NCBI GenBank assembly: GCA_934454215.1
Contig: CAKSGG010000086.1
Span: forward strand, 1 to 14,375
Direction of reading: 5' to 3'
DNA from: an uncultured Clostridia bacterium
GTDB lineage: Bacteria; Bacillota; Clostridia; UBA1381
DNA length: 14,375 nucleotides
A program made the translations under genes and the position numbers. Below, one piece after another: positions 1-7,246 of this stretch. The notes beneath the pieces were generated by a model. That model was given only the letters and a program-made list of their open reading frames with translations, searched no databases and had not been told where the DNA came from. Within the stretch, counting starts at the first letter, position 1. Every line of letters begins with the position of its first letter.

Positions 1-188
1 GAATGAATATGAATGAACCCAAATTGAGATTCAAAGCGGATGATGGAAGTGAATTTCCTGAGTGGGAAGAAAAAAAGATTGGTGATTTGTTTTACAAAGT
101 AAATGAACGTAACAATGGTCAGTTCGGTAAAGATAAATGGATTTCTGTTGCAAAGATGTATTATCAAGATGAAGATAATTCGTTATGA
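1..188 (+). pseudogene. hsdS: Type I restriction specificity subunit (HsdS), N-terminal fragment
   Basis: The 61-residue reading starting at the ATG at base 3 contains PKLRF, then FPEWEEKKIGDLF, then KWISVAKMYYQ. This is the characteristic opening of an HsdS target-recognition domain, the subunit that gives type I restriction-modification complexes their DNA specificity. A normal HsdS is about 380-450 residues, so only the first part of one recognition domain is present. The similarity ends at about base 170 and a stop follows at 186-188. From about base 157 onward the same DNA reads as an ABC permease on the opposite strand. No hsdM or hsdR is visible. The start cannot be checked because only two bases precede it; the segment could also be the opening of the second recognition domain of a longer protein. 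It is a broken gene or a misjoined contig end. Family assignment is from remembered motifs, not a search. Confidence 0.7.
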
Positions 189-570
189 GTATATACGACG
201 GAACAAGTCCGCCCGAAAACAGCATTGTGAAATACAGTACAAACGATATTACCCGTCTTTTGCTGAAACTTCTTCTTGACAGCGGATATGCAATCATAGA
301 CATAAGAACAACTCCGAGCACCATTGCCATAACAGAAAACAATGCCGTTATTTTATATGCGTCGAAAATTCCGCTTGCGTTCTTGAATACATATCTGTAT
401 GCCGATAAATCAAAAGTCTTAGGTATCAGCCGATAACCGTAATATGATATATCAGACTCGCTTGAAAATGACACACTTACCAATATCCAAAACGGTATTA
501 CTATCAGTATACACAGTAGAATCATTGATGAACTGAGTATTATTTGAGACGCTTTATCTTTATTTTTCAT
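31..570 (-). pseudogene. Carbohydrate ABC transporter permease, LplC/YtcP type, truncated at the C-terminus
   Basis: The open frame gives 179 residues, but only about the first 138 (bases 570 to about 157) look like permease. Residues 10-33 form the first membrane helix. The segment FTMLFSGGLVPSYILITNY followed by HLDNT is typical of LplC/YtcP-type inner-membrane subunits of sugar importers. The expected continuation (usually L-W or similar) is replaced by TSLQQK, the antisense reading of the hsdS fragment. Family members are about 290-300 residues; this one lacks the later helices and the EAA loop that contacts the ATPase, so it should not work. The ATG has a strong AAAGGAGG ribosome binding site, and the gene starts 14 bases after the upstream permease stop, so the two formed one operon. 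No solute-binding protein or ATPase gene is visible; importers of this type usually use a shared MsmX-like ATPase encoded elsewhere. Confidence 0.83.
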
Positions 571-584
571 TGTGCCTGCCTCCT

Positions 585-1523
585 TTAGAATAAACTCCGC
601 TCAGGGTCTATTTTCTTTACAATGAAGTTTGTCACCATAACCATTGCAAATCCCACTACCGACTGAAGAAGTCCGGCGGCGGAGGATATTCCTATATCAC
701 CCTGCACTCTCAATGTCCTGAATATATATGTGTCTATTACATCGGTCGTCTGATACAATGCGCCGACATTTCTCGGTATCTGATAAAACAATCCGAAATC
801 CGCTCTGAAAATATTTCCTATTTTCATAATTGTAAGTATCGTCAGCAGCGGAACAAGCTCGGGAATCATTATGTACCACATTTTATGGTACGATTTTGCC
901 CCGTCAATATCTGCCGCTTCGAGCAGCGATGAATCAAGTCCCATAAGTGCGGCATAATAAATTATGCTGTCCATGCCGACGTTTTTCCATATTGAACAAA
1001 TTACCAGTATACACGGCCATGCCGACGGTATAGAATACCAGTCCTTTGATTCCATTCCCAACGTTTCCAGAAATCTGTTTACAAATCCGTAGCTCGGATT
1101 TAAAAATGCAAAAGCCATATACGATACTATAACCCACGATATAAAGTTCGGCGTTATAAGAAGTGTCTGGCAAAGCTTTGTTGTTCCTCTGTTTTTTATG
1201 TGGAACATCCAAAGAGCAATTATAACCGCCGCTATTATTCCGAGAATTATAAACAAAAAATTCATGTACAGCGTATTCCATGTAATTTTGCTAAAATCTC
1301 TTGATGATAAAAATACTTTAAAATTATCAAAGCCGCACCAATCACTGCCAAATATTCCTCTTGCGAATTTATACTTTTTAAATGCTATAACAAGCCCGAA
1401 CATAGGCACATAATTGAATAATATTACAAACATCAGCGGTATAACGCACAGTCCCCAAAGCTGCAATTCGCTTTTTCTGTTTACTTTCTTCTTCACAGCT
1501 GCCGTTTTGCTTTTTATTTTCAA
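585..1523 (-). CDS. Carbohydrate ABC transporter permease, LplB/YteP type
   Basis: Inner-membrane permease subunit of a CUT1-type sugar importer, 312 residues from the chosen start. Helices can be seen near residues 22-48, 88-108, 120-141, 168-190, 222-235 and 282-303. The EAA loop at 202-221 (EAADIDGAKSYHKMWYIMIP) docks on the ATPase. The C-terminal part (DVIDTYIFRT, QGDIGISSAAGLLQSVVG, and ending in ERSLF) is typical of the LplB/YteP branch, which usually imports complex-glycan oligosaccharides. A longer frame reaches an ATG at 1623-1625, but a good promoter (1558-1586) lies inside that extension and the extra residues are not permease-like. I therefore choose the TTG at 1521-1523, which has AAGGGG 10 bases upstream. 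The next gene is the truncated partner permease. The divergent response regulator probably controls it. Substrate unknown. Confidence 0.9.
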   Translation of the reverse strand: MKIKSKTAAVKKKVNRKSELQLWGLCVIPLMFVILFNYVPMFGLVIAFKKYKFARGIFGSDWCGFDNFKVFLSSRDFSKITWNTLYMNFLFIILGIIAAVIIALWMFHIKNRGTTKLCQTLLITPNFISWVIVSYMAFAFLNPSYGFVNRFLETLGMESKDWYSIPSAWPCILVICSIWKNVGMDSIIYYAALMGLDSSLLEAADIDGAKSYHKMWYIMIPELVPLLTILTIMKIGNIFRADFGLFYQIPRNVGALYQTTDVIDTYIFRTLRVQGDIGISSAAGLLQSVVGFAMVMVTNFIVKKIDPERSLF

Positions 1524-1557
1524 AGTTATCAGTCCCCTTCCGTCTTTCTGCAATTTT

Positions 1558-1586
1558 ATTATATATGCAGTCCGACAATTTTGCAA
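1558..1586 (-). promoter_or_regulatory. SigA-type promoter of the permease operon
   Basis: On the minus strand TTGCAA (1581-1586) is followed after exactly 17 bases by TATAAT (1558-1563). Transcription would begin near base 1551, leaving a leader of about 28 bases before the TTG start at 1523. This supports the shorter form of the permease. Seen in sequence; activity is inferred. Confidence 0.7.
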
Positions 1587-1638
1587 GAATTTGTTACTAC
1601 ACTTTTTTTCTTTTCGTTTGCACATTTTTTTGTTGGTA

Positions 1639-1667
1639 TTTACAAATCCGTTCTTTTGTGGTAGAAT
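1639..1667 (+). promoter_or_regulatory. SigA-type promoter of the response regulator/kinase operon
   Basis: TTTACA (1639-1644), 17-base spacer, TAGAAT (1662-1667). The start of transcription would be near 1674, with the GAGAGGGGAA ribosome binding site (1683-1692) and the ATG at 1701 just downstream. It points away from the permease promoter; about 50 bases separate the two -35 boxes, which is where a regulator could act on both. No convincing operator repeat was found there. Confidence 0.65.
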
Positions 1668-1700
1668 ATTTTCAAACAGTATGGAGAGGGGAAAGCTTAT

Positions 1701-2888
1701 ATGTACACATTAATTCTTGTTGATGATGAGCCGTTTACACTTAATTATCTGTCTTCGCTTATAGATTGGCAGAGCTATAATTTCGAGCTTGTTCAAACCT
1801 TTACGGACGGGCAGGCGGCAATTGATTTTATTGAGCAAAACCACCCCGACCTCGTTATTACCGATATTAAAATGCCCAATGTCAGCGGTATAGATATAGC
1901 CAAATACTGCTTTGAATATTCGGCGCAAAGCAGAGTTGTGTTTATAAGCGCATACAAGGATTTTGAATATGCACAAAAGGCGCTTTCATACCGTGTAAGC
2001 GAATATATAGAAAAGCCGCTTAAAAAGCAAAAAATAACCGATATTTTAAAAAGCTTTTCTTTTTCATCAAACTCTGTTTTTGCAATCGCCAACAACGAGG
2101 AGGATAAACTTCAATGGCTTTTTGCGGATTTAATTTACGGAGTTATAAAAAACGAAAATGAACTTGCCTCAAAATTTTCCGAATCGGGTTTAAATTCCGA
2201 TGATATTTATAAACCGTGTGCAATTTTTAATCTGCACATCGCCGATTTTGGTAACTATATAAAAACCGTATGGCGCTATAATACGGACAATCTCTACCGT
2301 GCCATATCGTATGTAATAACATCGGTAAACAGAGAATACCGTTTTTATATCGTGCGCCACTCCTATAACAATATCGAAATAATAGCCGTTTCCATGCTTG
2401 ATAAAAACGATGAAGCAATACTGTCGGATTTGATTTTTAACTGCATTGCGGAATTGCTTGAGCTGTTCAAGCTTGACTGCAAAATCACAAATACAATCTA
2501 CTATGATAAAATAACGGATATTATCAATAAAGCCGCTCTTTTGGCTATTGACGATTTTACGCACAGCAATAAAATCGTAAACAGCGTATACGAATATATA
2601 CAGGATAATTATACAAAATCAATCTCATCAAAGGACGCCGCAAATCATGTAATGTTAAGCAACGCTTACTTTTGCAGTTTTTACAAAAAGCACGCAGGAG
2701 AAACATTTATAGATACCTTGAATAAATACAGAATAAAAAAAGCTTCCGAGATTCTGCTGTCCGATGAAAGCATAAAACCGTCGGCAATGTATAAAATGGT
2801 CGGCTTTTTCAATCAGGGATATTTTTATAAAACGTTCAAGCAATACACAGGGCTTACGCCGGCGGAATTTAAAAAGAAAAATCAATAG
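1701..2888 (+). CDS. Two-component response regulator, YesN-like, receiver plus AraC-type DNA-binding domain
   Basis: Transcription factor of 395 residues. The receiver domain (about 1-120) has the acidic pair D8-D9, the phosphate acceptor D55 in VITDIKMP, S83 in the FISAYKDFEYA switch segment and K105 in IEKP. A poorly conserved middle region follows. The C-terminus (about 290-393) is an AraC/XylS domain with two helix-turn-helix units, the second marked by the GFFNQGYFYKTFKQYTGLTP segment. This layout is that of YesN-type regulators, which respond to their YesM-type kinase and commonly switch on adjacent sugar ABC transporters and glycan-degrading genes. The kinase gene follows after 11 bases and the permease operon is divergent, so the permeases are the likely target. 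The start is set by the strong ribosome binding site and promoter upstream. Confidence 0.93.
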   Translation: MYTLILVDDEPFTLNYLSSLIDWQSYNFELVQTFTDGQAAIDFIEQNHPDLVITDIKMPNVSGIDIAKYCFEYSAQSRVVFISAYKDFEYAQKALSYRVSEYIEKPLKKQKITDILKSFSFSSNSVFAIANNEEDKLQWLFADLIYGVIKNENELASKFSESGLNSDDIYKPCAIFNLHIADFGNYIKTVWRYNTDNLYRAISYVITSVNREYRFYIVRHSYNNIEIIAVSMLDKNDEAILSDLIFNCIAELLELFKLDCKITNTIYYDKITDIINKAALLAIDDFTHSNKIVNSVYEYIQDNYTKSISSKDAANHVMLSNAYFCSFYKKHAGETFIDTLNKYRIKKASEILLSDESIKPSAMYKMVGFFNQGYFYKTFKQYTGLTPAEFKKKNQ

Positions 2889-2899
2889 GAGAATTTGCT

Positions 2900-4645
2900 A
2901 TGTATAAGGATACAATGATAAATCTCATTAAAAAGTATAAATGGAACAGTCTGTTTATATCATACTTCAAAAAATTTGTTATAATTATATTTATACCTTT
3001 TTTGATTCTCATATCATTAATTTTTATACTTTATAAAAATAATGCTTCAAATTTTTTGGCACGCAACATTTCAAATGATTATTATTCGCTTTATCATGAT
3101 ATTGACAACGCATTAAATGAGGCAAATACTCTCATTGAATTTCAGGCGTCAACGCCCGCCGTAACACGGTTTATTTTTTCGGGCAAGATTGACTTTTCCT
3201 CGGACAGAACAACAACGAATCTTGAAAACATGAGTTCATTTTTATCAACCTTCGCCTCAGCTTCAAGCAATGTCAATAACATAACAATATACAGCTATAC
3301 AAACAATTATGTATACTCAACCTCCGCAGGCTGCTCCGTTCTTGATAACTTCCGAAAAAAAGAGCTTATAGAGAAAATAAAAAAATTGAATAAAAGTTCA
3401 AAATCATTTATAACTATCATGCCTGACGACAATCCTTCATTTCTTAACGTTGTCAAGGTTACAAATCTGTCGGAGGCGCCGCTCTCTATCTGCATTATTA
3501 CTCTCAATATGCACAGCATTACCACCGCAGGCATGAGAACGTATATTGATAATATTTTTTTGGAATACAACGGAGATATTATATACTGTACCGAAAACAA
3601 TTACAATAAAGCGGAGCTTGATGAAATTTCAAAAAAAGCTTATTTATACAGTCTCGGCGGAAATGACATTGATGTAAGCCGCCGTGCTTTAAAGTCCCCG
3701 CTGTCCTACAACATAAATCTTACCGCCGTACTTATAAGCGAATACTATGACTCATACACCGCACAGCTTGTATTTATACTGATTATATCGGTAACTCTTT
3801 CTATTGTGCTGCCCATAATACTGTCCTTTTATTTCTCGGCGCAGTATTATAACTCAATTTCAAAAATAACTTACCAATTACAGCACGATATTGCAGGTGA
3901 AGTATCGTCAGAAAACACCGATGAGCTTAACTTTATAACAAGTAACATATCACTCATGTCGGAAAAATTAAAAAATACAGAAGATATTTTGTCGGAAAAG
4001 CTGCTTGCCCTTGAAAAAATGAAAATACAGATTTTGCAGTCACAGATAAACCCTCATTTTATATTTAATACACTTAATTCAATCAATCTGTATATGTTGA
4101 ATATATTTGACGAAAACTGCGACGCAGTTATAATGCTCTCGTCGCTTTCGGATATGATTTCCGAATTGATAAACTCAAAATCATACATGACAACAATTTT
4201 CAAAGAGCTTGAGTATGCCAAAAGATATATAACAATCGAACAGATTAAGCATATGTATATGTTTGACATTGACTGGGATATAGATAAAAAGCTTTTAAAC
4301 TGCCGTACCGCAAAAATGATATTGCAGCCTATTATCGAAAACTCGCTTTTCCATGGAATATACCCGTTAATAGAATCGCATGATACTTTCATAAAGGTTT
4401 CGGTTCAGCGTTCGGGCAATAACATAAAAATCTCCGTATATGATAACGGCAAGGGATTTGATGAAGATACTTTAAAAACATTATCACAGAAATTAAGCAC
4501 GTGCGCTCTTCCCAATACAAAGCATATAGGGCTTTTAAATGTAAATTTCCGTATTAAAACCATATACGGCAACGATTACGGCATAACAATTCAAAATAAA
4601 GATACAGGCAGTGAAACAAGTATTTTGCTTCCGTATACAGAATAA
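2900..4645 (+). CDS. Sensor histidine kinase, YesM-like (His_kinase/HATPase_c)
   Basis: Membrane sensor kinase of 581 residues that would phosphorylate the preceding response regulator. Helix 1 is at about 26-46, an extracellular sensing region spans about 47-287, and helix 2 is at about 288-312. A weak HAMP-like and coiled-coil linker (about 313-380) leads to the His_kinase domain: QSQINPHFIFNTLNS carries the acceptor H386. The ATP-binding domain has the N-box MILQPIIENSLFHG (N481) and the G-box DNGKGF (515-520), then IGLLNVNFRIKTIYG near 543-557. These motifs are diagnostic of the LytS/YesM class. The ribosome binding site (AGGAG) begins within the regulator's stop codon and is 8 bases from the ATG, so the two genes are probably translationally linked. 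Here the regulator gene comes before the kinase gene. The ligand is likely a sugar or a sugar-loaded binding protein, but this is inferred. Confidence 0.93.
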   Translation: MYKDTMINLIKKYKWNSLFISYFKKFVIIIFIPFLILISLIFILYKNNASNFLARNISNDYYSLYHDIDNALNEANTLIEFQASTPAVTRFIFSGKIDFSSDRTTTNLENMSSFLSTFASASSNVNNITIYSYTNNYVYSTSAGCSVLDNFRKKELIEKIKKLNKSSKSFITIMPDDNPSFLNVVKVTNLSEAPLSICIITLNMHSITTAGMRTYIDNIFLEYNGDIIYCTENNYNKAELDEISKKAYLYSLGGNDIDVSRRALKSPLSYNINLTAVLISEYYDSYTAQLVFILIISVTLSIVLPIILSFYFSAQYYNSISKITYQLQHDIAGEVSSENTDELNFITSNISLMSEKLKNTEDILSEKLLALEKMKIQILQSQINPHFIFNTLNSINLYMLNIFDENCDAVIMLSSLSDMISELINSKSYMTTIFKELEYAKRYITIEQIKHMYMFDIDWDIDKKLLNCRTAKMILQPIIENSLFHGIYPLIESHDTFIKVSVQRSGNNIKISVYDNGKGFDEDTLKTLSQKLSTCALPNTKHIGLLNVNFRIKTIYGNDYGITIQNKDTGSETSILLPYTE

Positions 4646-4646
4646 T

Positions 4647-4682
4647 AAAAGGAGCTGCTGCGTCAGCGCAGCAACTCCTTTT
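4647..4682. terminator. Bidirectional rho-independent terminator
   Basis: A near-perfect hairpin: AAAAGGAG (4647-4654) pairs with CTCCTTTT (4675-4682), and inside it GCTGCG (4657-4662) pairs with CGCAGC (4667-4672) around a TCAG loop, with one C-A mismatch. The T-run on one side and the A-run on the other let it work both ways. It lies 1 base after the kinase stop and 6 bases after the stop of the convergent zinc-ribbon gene. Confidence 0.9.
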
Positions 4683-4688
4683 TCACTA

Positions 4689-5177
4689 TTACTTTAAAAA
4701 TCCAAGTCCTCTTATAATCGGAACTTCCTTTGCCTTGCCTGAGCATATGCTGAAGAACTGTATAATTTTCAATACGAAAATTATAACCATACATATACCT
4801 GCTGCTAAAGGTATTAACAATGTGAAAAACAGCACTGCGGCTATTATCACAAGCAACGTTTCAACAACTACAAGCTTAAGCGCCTGTCTTACATGGAAAC
4901 CCACATAATCCGATGTCTTTGTCATAAGAACGGCAATTAAAATTCCTATTGTGCCCAGCAAATAAGGAAGCATTGCAACCGCCTTGTTATCCGAAATATC
5001 TTTCGGGTCAAACTCATTCGTATGGTCATACGGGTCTATGTACTGCTGAACCGGCGGCTGATAATAATTCTGCTCCTGATTATTGGAATTTGCATTATTG
5101 CCCATATTATTTCCGCAATTATTGCAAACCGTCGCATTATCATCAAGCTGCGCACCGCACTTTGTACAAAACTTCAT
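4689..5177 (-). CDS. Zinc-ribbon membrane protein with a DUF4870/Tic20-like domain
   Basis: A 162-residue protein of unknown role. The N-terminus is a zinc ribbon with C4, C7, C18 and C21 (CTKCG and CNNCG). A polar linker rich in N, Q, Y and P follows (about 25-60). The C-terminal domain (about 62-162) has helices near 66-85, 101-120 and 123-142, with the GFHVRQAL segment before the second and a VPIIRGLGFL ending, as in DUF4870/Tic20-like small membrane proteins. I choose the ATG at 5175-5177, 9 bases after AAAGGAG, rather than a TTG three codons upstream that lies almost on that site. It has its own strong promoter and ends at the shared terminator, so it appears to be a single-gene unit. 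The function of zinc ribbon-DUF4870 proteins is not established; a membrane-bound structural or stress role is only a guess. Confidence 0.8.
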   Translation of the reverse strand: MKFCTKCGAQLDDNATVCNNCGNNMGNNANSNNQEQNYYQPPVQQYIDPYDHTNEFDPKDISDNKAVAMLPYLLGTIGILIAVLMTKTSDYVGFHVRQALKLVVVETLLVIIAAVLFFTLLIPLAAGICMVIIFVLKIIQFFSICSGKAKEVPIIRGLGFLK

Positions 5178-5213
5178 AAAAAACAACTCCTTTATCCTAT
5201 TAGTATTAAGTAA

Positions 5214-5242
5214 ATTATATAATATACATTATCTTTTGTCAA
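5214..5242 (-). promoter_or_regulatory. Consensus SigA promoter of the zinc-ribbon membrane protein gene
   Basis: On the minus strand TTGACA (5237-5242), exactly 17 bases, TATAAT (5214-5219): a full consensus match. It lies just after the sugar-kinase stop. No convincing terminator separates the two genes (only a weak A/T-only hairpin near 5245-5258), so some read-through from the operon is possible. Confidence 0.8.
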
Positions 5243-5257
5243 TAGATTTTTGAAAAA

Positions 5258-6199
5258 TTATTGTAAATTTATGAAATTCGGATATGATTCTATTGCTCCG
5301 TACTTCATTACGCTTTCTCCGCAGTACTCATTAGATGCCCTCAAAAGCATATTTAATTCACCTTCCGTTATATTTCCGCCAAAACCGATTTTGTGCAGTC
5401 CGTACAGGAACGAGCCTATAAATGCGTCGCCTGCGCCCGTGGTATCCTTTGCTTTGACAAATTTTGAAACAGCATATGCCTCTGCATTATCCGTGTACGC
5501 ATATGCCCCGTCCGCTCCGCAGGTGCATATTACAAGTTTTGCATTTTTGAGCAGCTCCATACATCCTTTTTTTATATTTTCCGTTCCCGTAATAAATTTA
5601 ATTTCTTCATCTGATACCTTTACAATATCCGCCATAGGCAAAAATTCATCAATTGTCTTTTTTAAAGCTTTTTCATCACTCCATAAAGGCAATCTTATAT
5701 TAGGGTCAAAGCTTATAAGTCCTCCTTTGTTCTTTGCAAGCGCAATTGCTTTTCTATGCGCCTCTTTCATAGGAGTTTCCGCAAGCGACACCGAACAAAA
5801 ATGCAGCGCAAAGCAATCGTCAAAAATATCTTCCGCAAGATTTTCCGAATTATAAAGCATATCCGCAGACGGATTTCTGTAAAACGAAAATGTCCTGTTC
5901 CCTTTACCGTCAAGACTGACAAACGCCAATGCGGTTTTTGCCCGTTTTGTAAACAAAACATTATCAAGTCCTATGCCGATTTTTGTAAGCTCACCGAAAA
6001 TTTTATGTCCGAACGGGTCGTCTCCAAGCTGTGTAATCAATTGAGTTTTACCTCCAAGCTTTGCATATGCTCCAAGTACATTTGCCGGTGCTCCTCCGAT
6101 TTTCGGTGAAAATGCCTCTACCTTTGAAAAATCACAGCCAGTTTTATCAGGTATAAAATCTATAAGCGCCTCGCCTATGGCAAATAAAGTATTTTTCAT
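5258..6199 (-). CDS. PfkB-family carbohydrate kinase, fructokinase-like
   Basis: Cytoplasmic ATP-dependent sugar kinase of the ribokinase/PfkB fold, 313 residues, the normal length. The N-terminal signature IGGAPANVLGAYAKLGG is at 34-50 and the sugar-binding start GEALIDFIP at 9-17. The C-terminal signature KDTTGAGDAFIGSFLYG (251-267) contains the anion hole and the catalytic base D258. Overall it resembles bacterial fructokinases that make fructose 6-phosphate, but the PfkB family also includes kinases for other sugars and deoxy-gluconate, so the substrate is inferred. The ribosome binding site AAGGAGGAG overlaps the end of the dehydrogenase gene, whose TAG stop is one base before this ATG, giving tight translational coupling. 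As last gene of the operon it would act on the keto sugar made by the dehydrogenase. Confidence 0.92.
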   Translation of the reverse strand: MKNTLFAIGEALIDFIPDKTGCDFSKVEAFSPKIGGAPANVLGAYAKLGGKTQLITQLGDDPFGHKIFGELTKIGIGLDNVLFTKRAKTALAFVSLDGKGNRTFSFYRNPSADMLYNSENLAEDIFDDCFALHFCSVSLAETPMKEAHRKAIALAKNKGGLISFDPNIRLPLWSDEKALKKTIDEFLPMADIVKVSDEEIKFITGTENIKKGCMELLKNAKLVICTCGADGAYAYTDNAEAYAVSKFVKAKDTTGAGDAFIGSFLYGLHKIGFGGNITEGELNMLLRASNEYCGESVMKYGAIESYPNFINLQ

Positions 6200-6200
6200 T

Positions 6201-7232
6201 CTACTCCTCCTTATTGGGATTTATTATAAATTTGCCTTTTCTTCTTAAATTTTTATCATTTAAAATCATCGGCAGCTCGTCCAAGTCCGCCGTTTTGTAT
6301 ATCATTGATTTTACATCAATTCTTTTTGAATCAATCATTTCAATCGCTCTTTGTTGTGTATAAGGGTTTATGTAAGACGCTTTTATTTCAAGCTCCTTTT
6401 TGAAAATTTCAAACGGCTTTATGTCTATCGTTTCATCGGGTGCTGTTAAACCGAAAAACATAACAATGGATTTTTTACCTGCAAGCTTTACCGCCTGTTT
6501 CATTGTTTCGGTACGTCCTGCACATTCAATCACCTTGCTTATCCGATTTATACCGTTTTCTTTAAATATCACCTCGGCGTTCTCAGTCAAAGGATTTATA
6601 CATATGTGCGCACCGAGTTTTTTTGCAGATTCTCTCTTTGCTTCTTCAGGCTCAATTACAATCAGCTTTGCCGCACCTGCCGTTTTTGCAAGCTGAAGCA
6701 TTATTAAGCCAATCATTCCGCATCCTATTATCAAAACGGTATCGTCTGTTTTGATATTGCATAAATCAATACCGTGCATACAGCACGAAACAGGCTCTGT
6801 CATTGCCGCCTCCTCAAAAGACGTTGTATCGGCAATCTTGTAAATCTGACTTTGAGGAACGGCACAGTATTGTTCAAATCCGCCGTTTACCGTAGTTCCT
6901 ATTCCAATCATGTTTTCACAGAAATGTCCTATTGCACTTTTGCAGTAATAACATTCTCCGCACAGCTTATTCGGGTCAACGCATACCCTGTCGCCGATTT
7001 TTATATTCTTCACTCCCGAGCCGACTTCTGTCACAACTCCCGCAAATTCATGCCCGAGTACTGTGTTCGGCGGTGTTGCCGCCGCACCCTCGTCGCCTTC
7101 GTAAATATGAATATCGGTACCGCATATTCCGCACGCCATTACTTTGACAACAATCTCATTCGCCTTTGCGGTCGGTTTATTGATATTCTCAATTCTTAAA
7201 TCATGTTTTCCGTAAAAAACAGCAGCTTTCAT
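6201..7232 (-). CDS. Zinc-dependent alcohol/polyol dehydrogenase (medium-chain, sorbitol-dehydrogenase-like)
   Basis: A 343-residue medium-chain dehydrogenase oxidising a secondary alcohol, probably a sugar alcohol, with NAD. Catalytic zinc ligands are C37 (in ACGICGTD), H61-E62 (in LGHEFAG) and probably E146 (TEP). Structural zinc ligands are C91, C94, C97 and C105. The Rossmann motif GCGMIG is at 170-175, and E194 at the end of the second strand suggests NAD rather than NADP. A longer frame begins upstream, but the ATG at 7230-7232 has AAAGGAG 9 bases before it and the protein then opens with the usual MKAAVFYG; the 14 extra codons overlap the previous gene. It lies 14 bases after the PHP gene and 1 base before the kinase gene. 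Threonine or other polyol dehydrogenases of this family cannot be excluded; the kinase neighbour favours a polyol. Confidence 0.9.
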   Translation of the reverse strand: MKAAVFYGKHDLRIENINKPTAKANEIVVKVMACGICGTDIHIYEGDEGAAATPPNTVLGHEFAGVVTEVGSGVKNIKIGDRVCVDPNKLCGECYYCKSAIGHFCENMIGIGTTVNGGFEQYCAVPQSQIYKIADTTSFEEAAMTEPVSCCMHGIDLCNIKTDDTVLIIGCGMIGLIMLQLAKTAGAAKLIVIEPEEAKRESAKKLGAHICINPLTENAEVIFKENGINRISKVIECAGRTETMKQAVKLAGKKSIVMFFGLTAPDETIDIKPFEIFKKELEIKASYINPYTQQRAIEMIDSKRIDVKSMIYKTADLDELPMILNDKNLRRKGKFIINPNKEE

Positions 7233-7246
7233 ATTTATTTTCTCCT

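Noticed and set aside
1..188. A complete restriction-modification or defence system
   Set aside because: Only an N-terminal piece of the specificity subunit is present; hsdM and hsdR are not in the window.
185..436. Open rightward frame of 83 codons
   Set aside because: It is antisense to clear permease sequence and has no ribosome binding site or recognisable motif.
1587..1638. Possible response-regulator binding repeats between the two divergent -35 boxes
   Set aside because: AATTTG and TTTGTTGG-like words recur, but are too short and AT-rich to separate from chance.
5245..5258. Possible terminator after the sugar kinase
   Set aside because: The only inverted repeat is a short A/T-only one (ATTTTTGAAAAAT) with no stable stem.
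5250..5855. Open rightward frame of about 200 codons
   Set aside because: It lies antisense to the PfkB kinase, whose motifs and ribosome binding site are unambiguous; the frame is Ser/Phe-rich as expected of a shadow.
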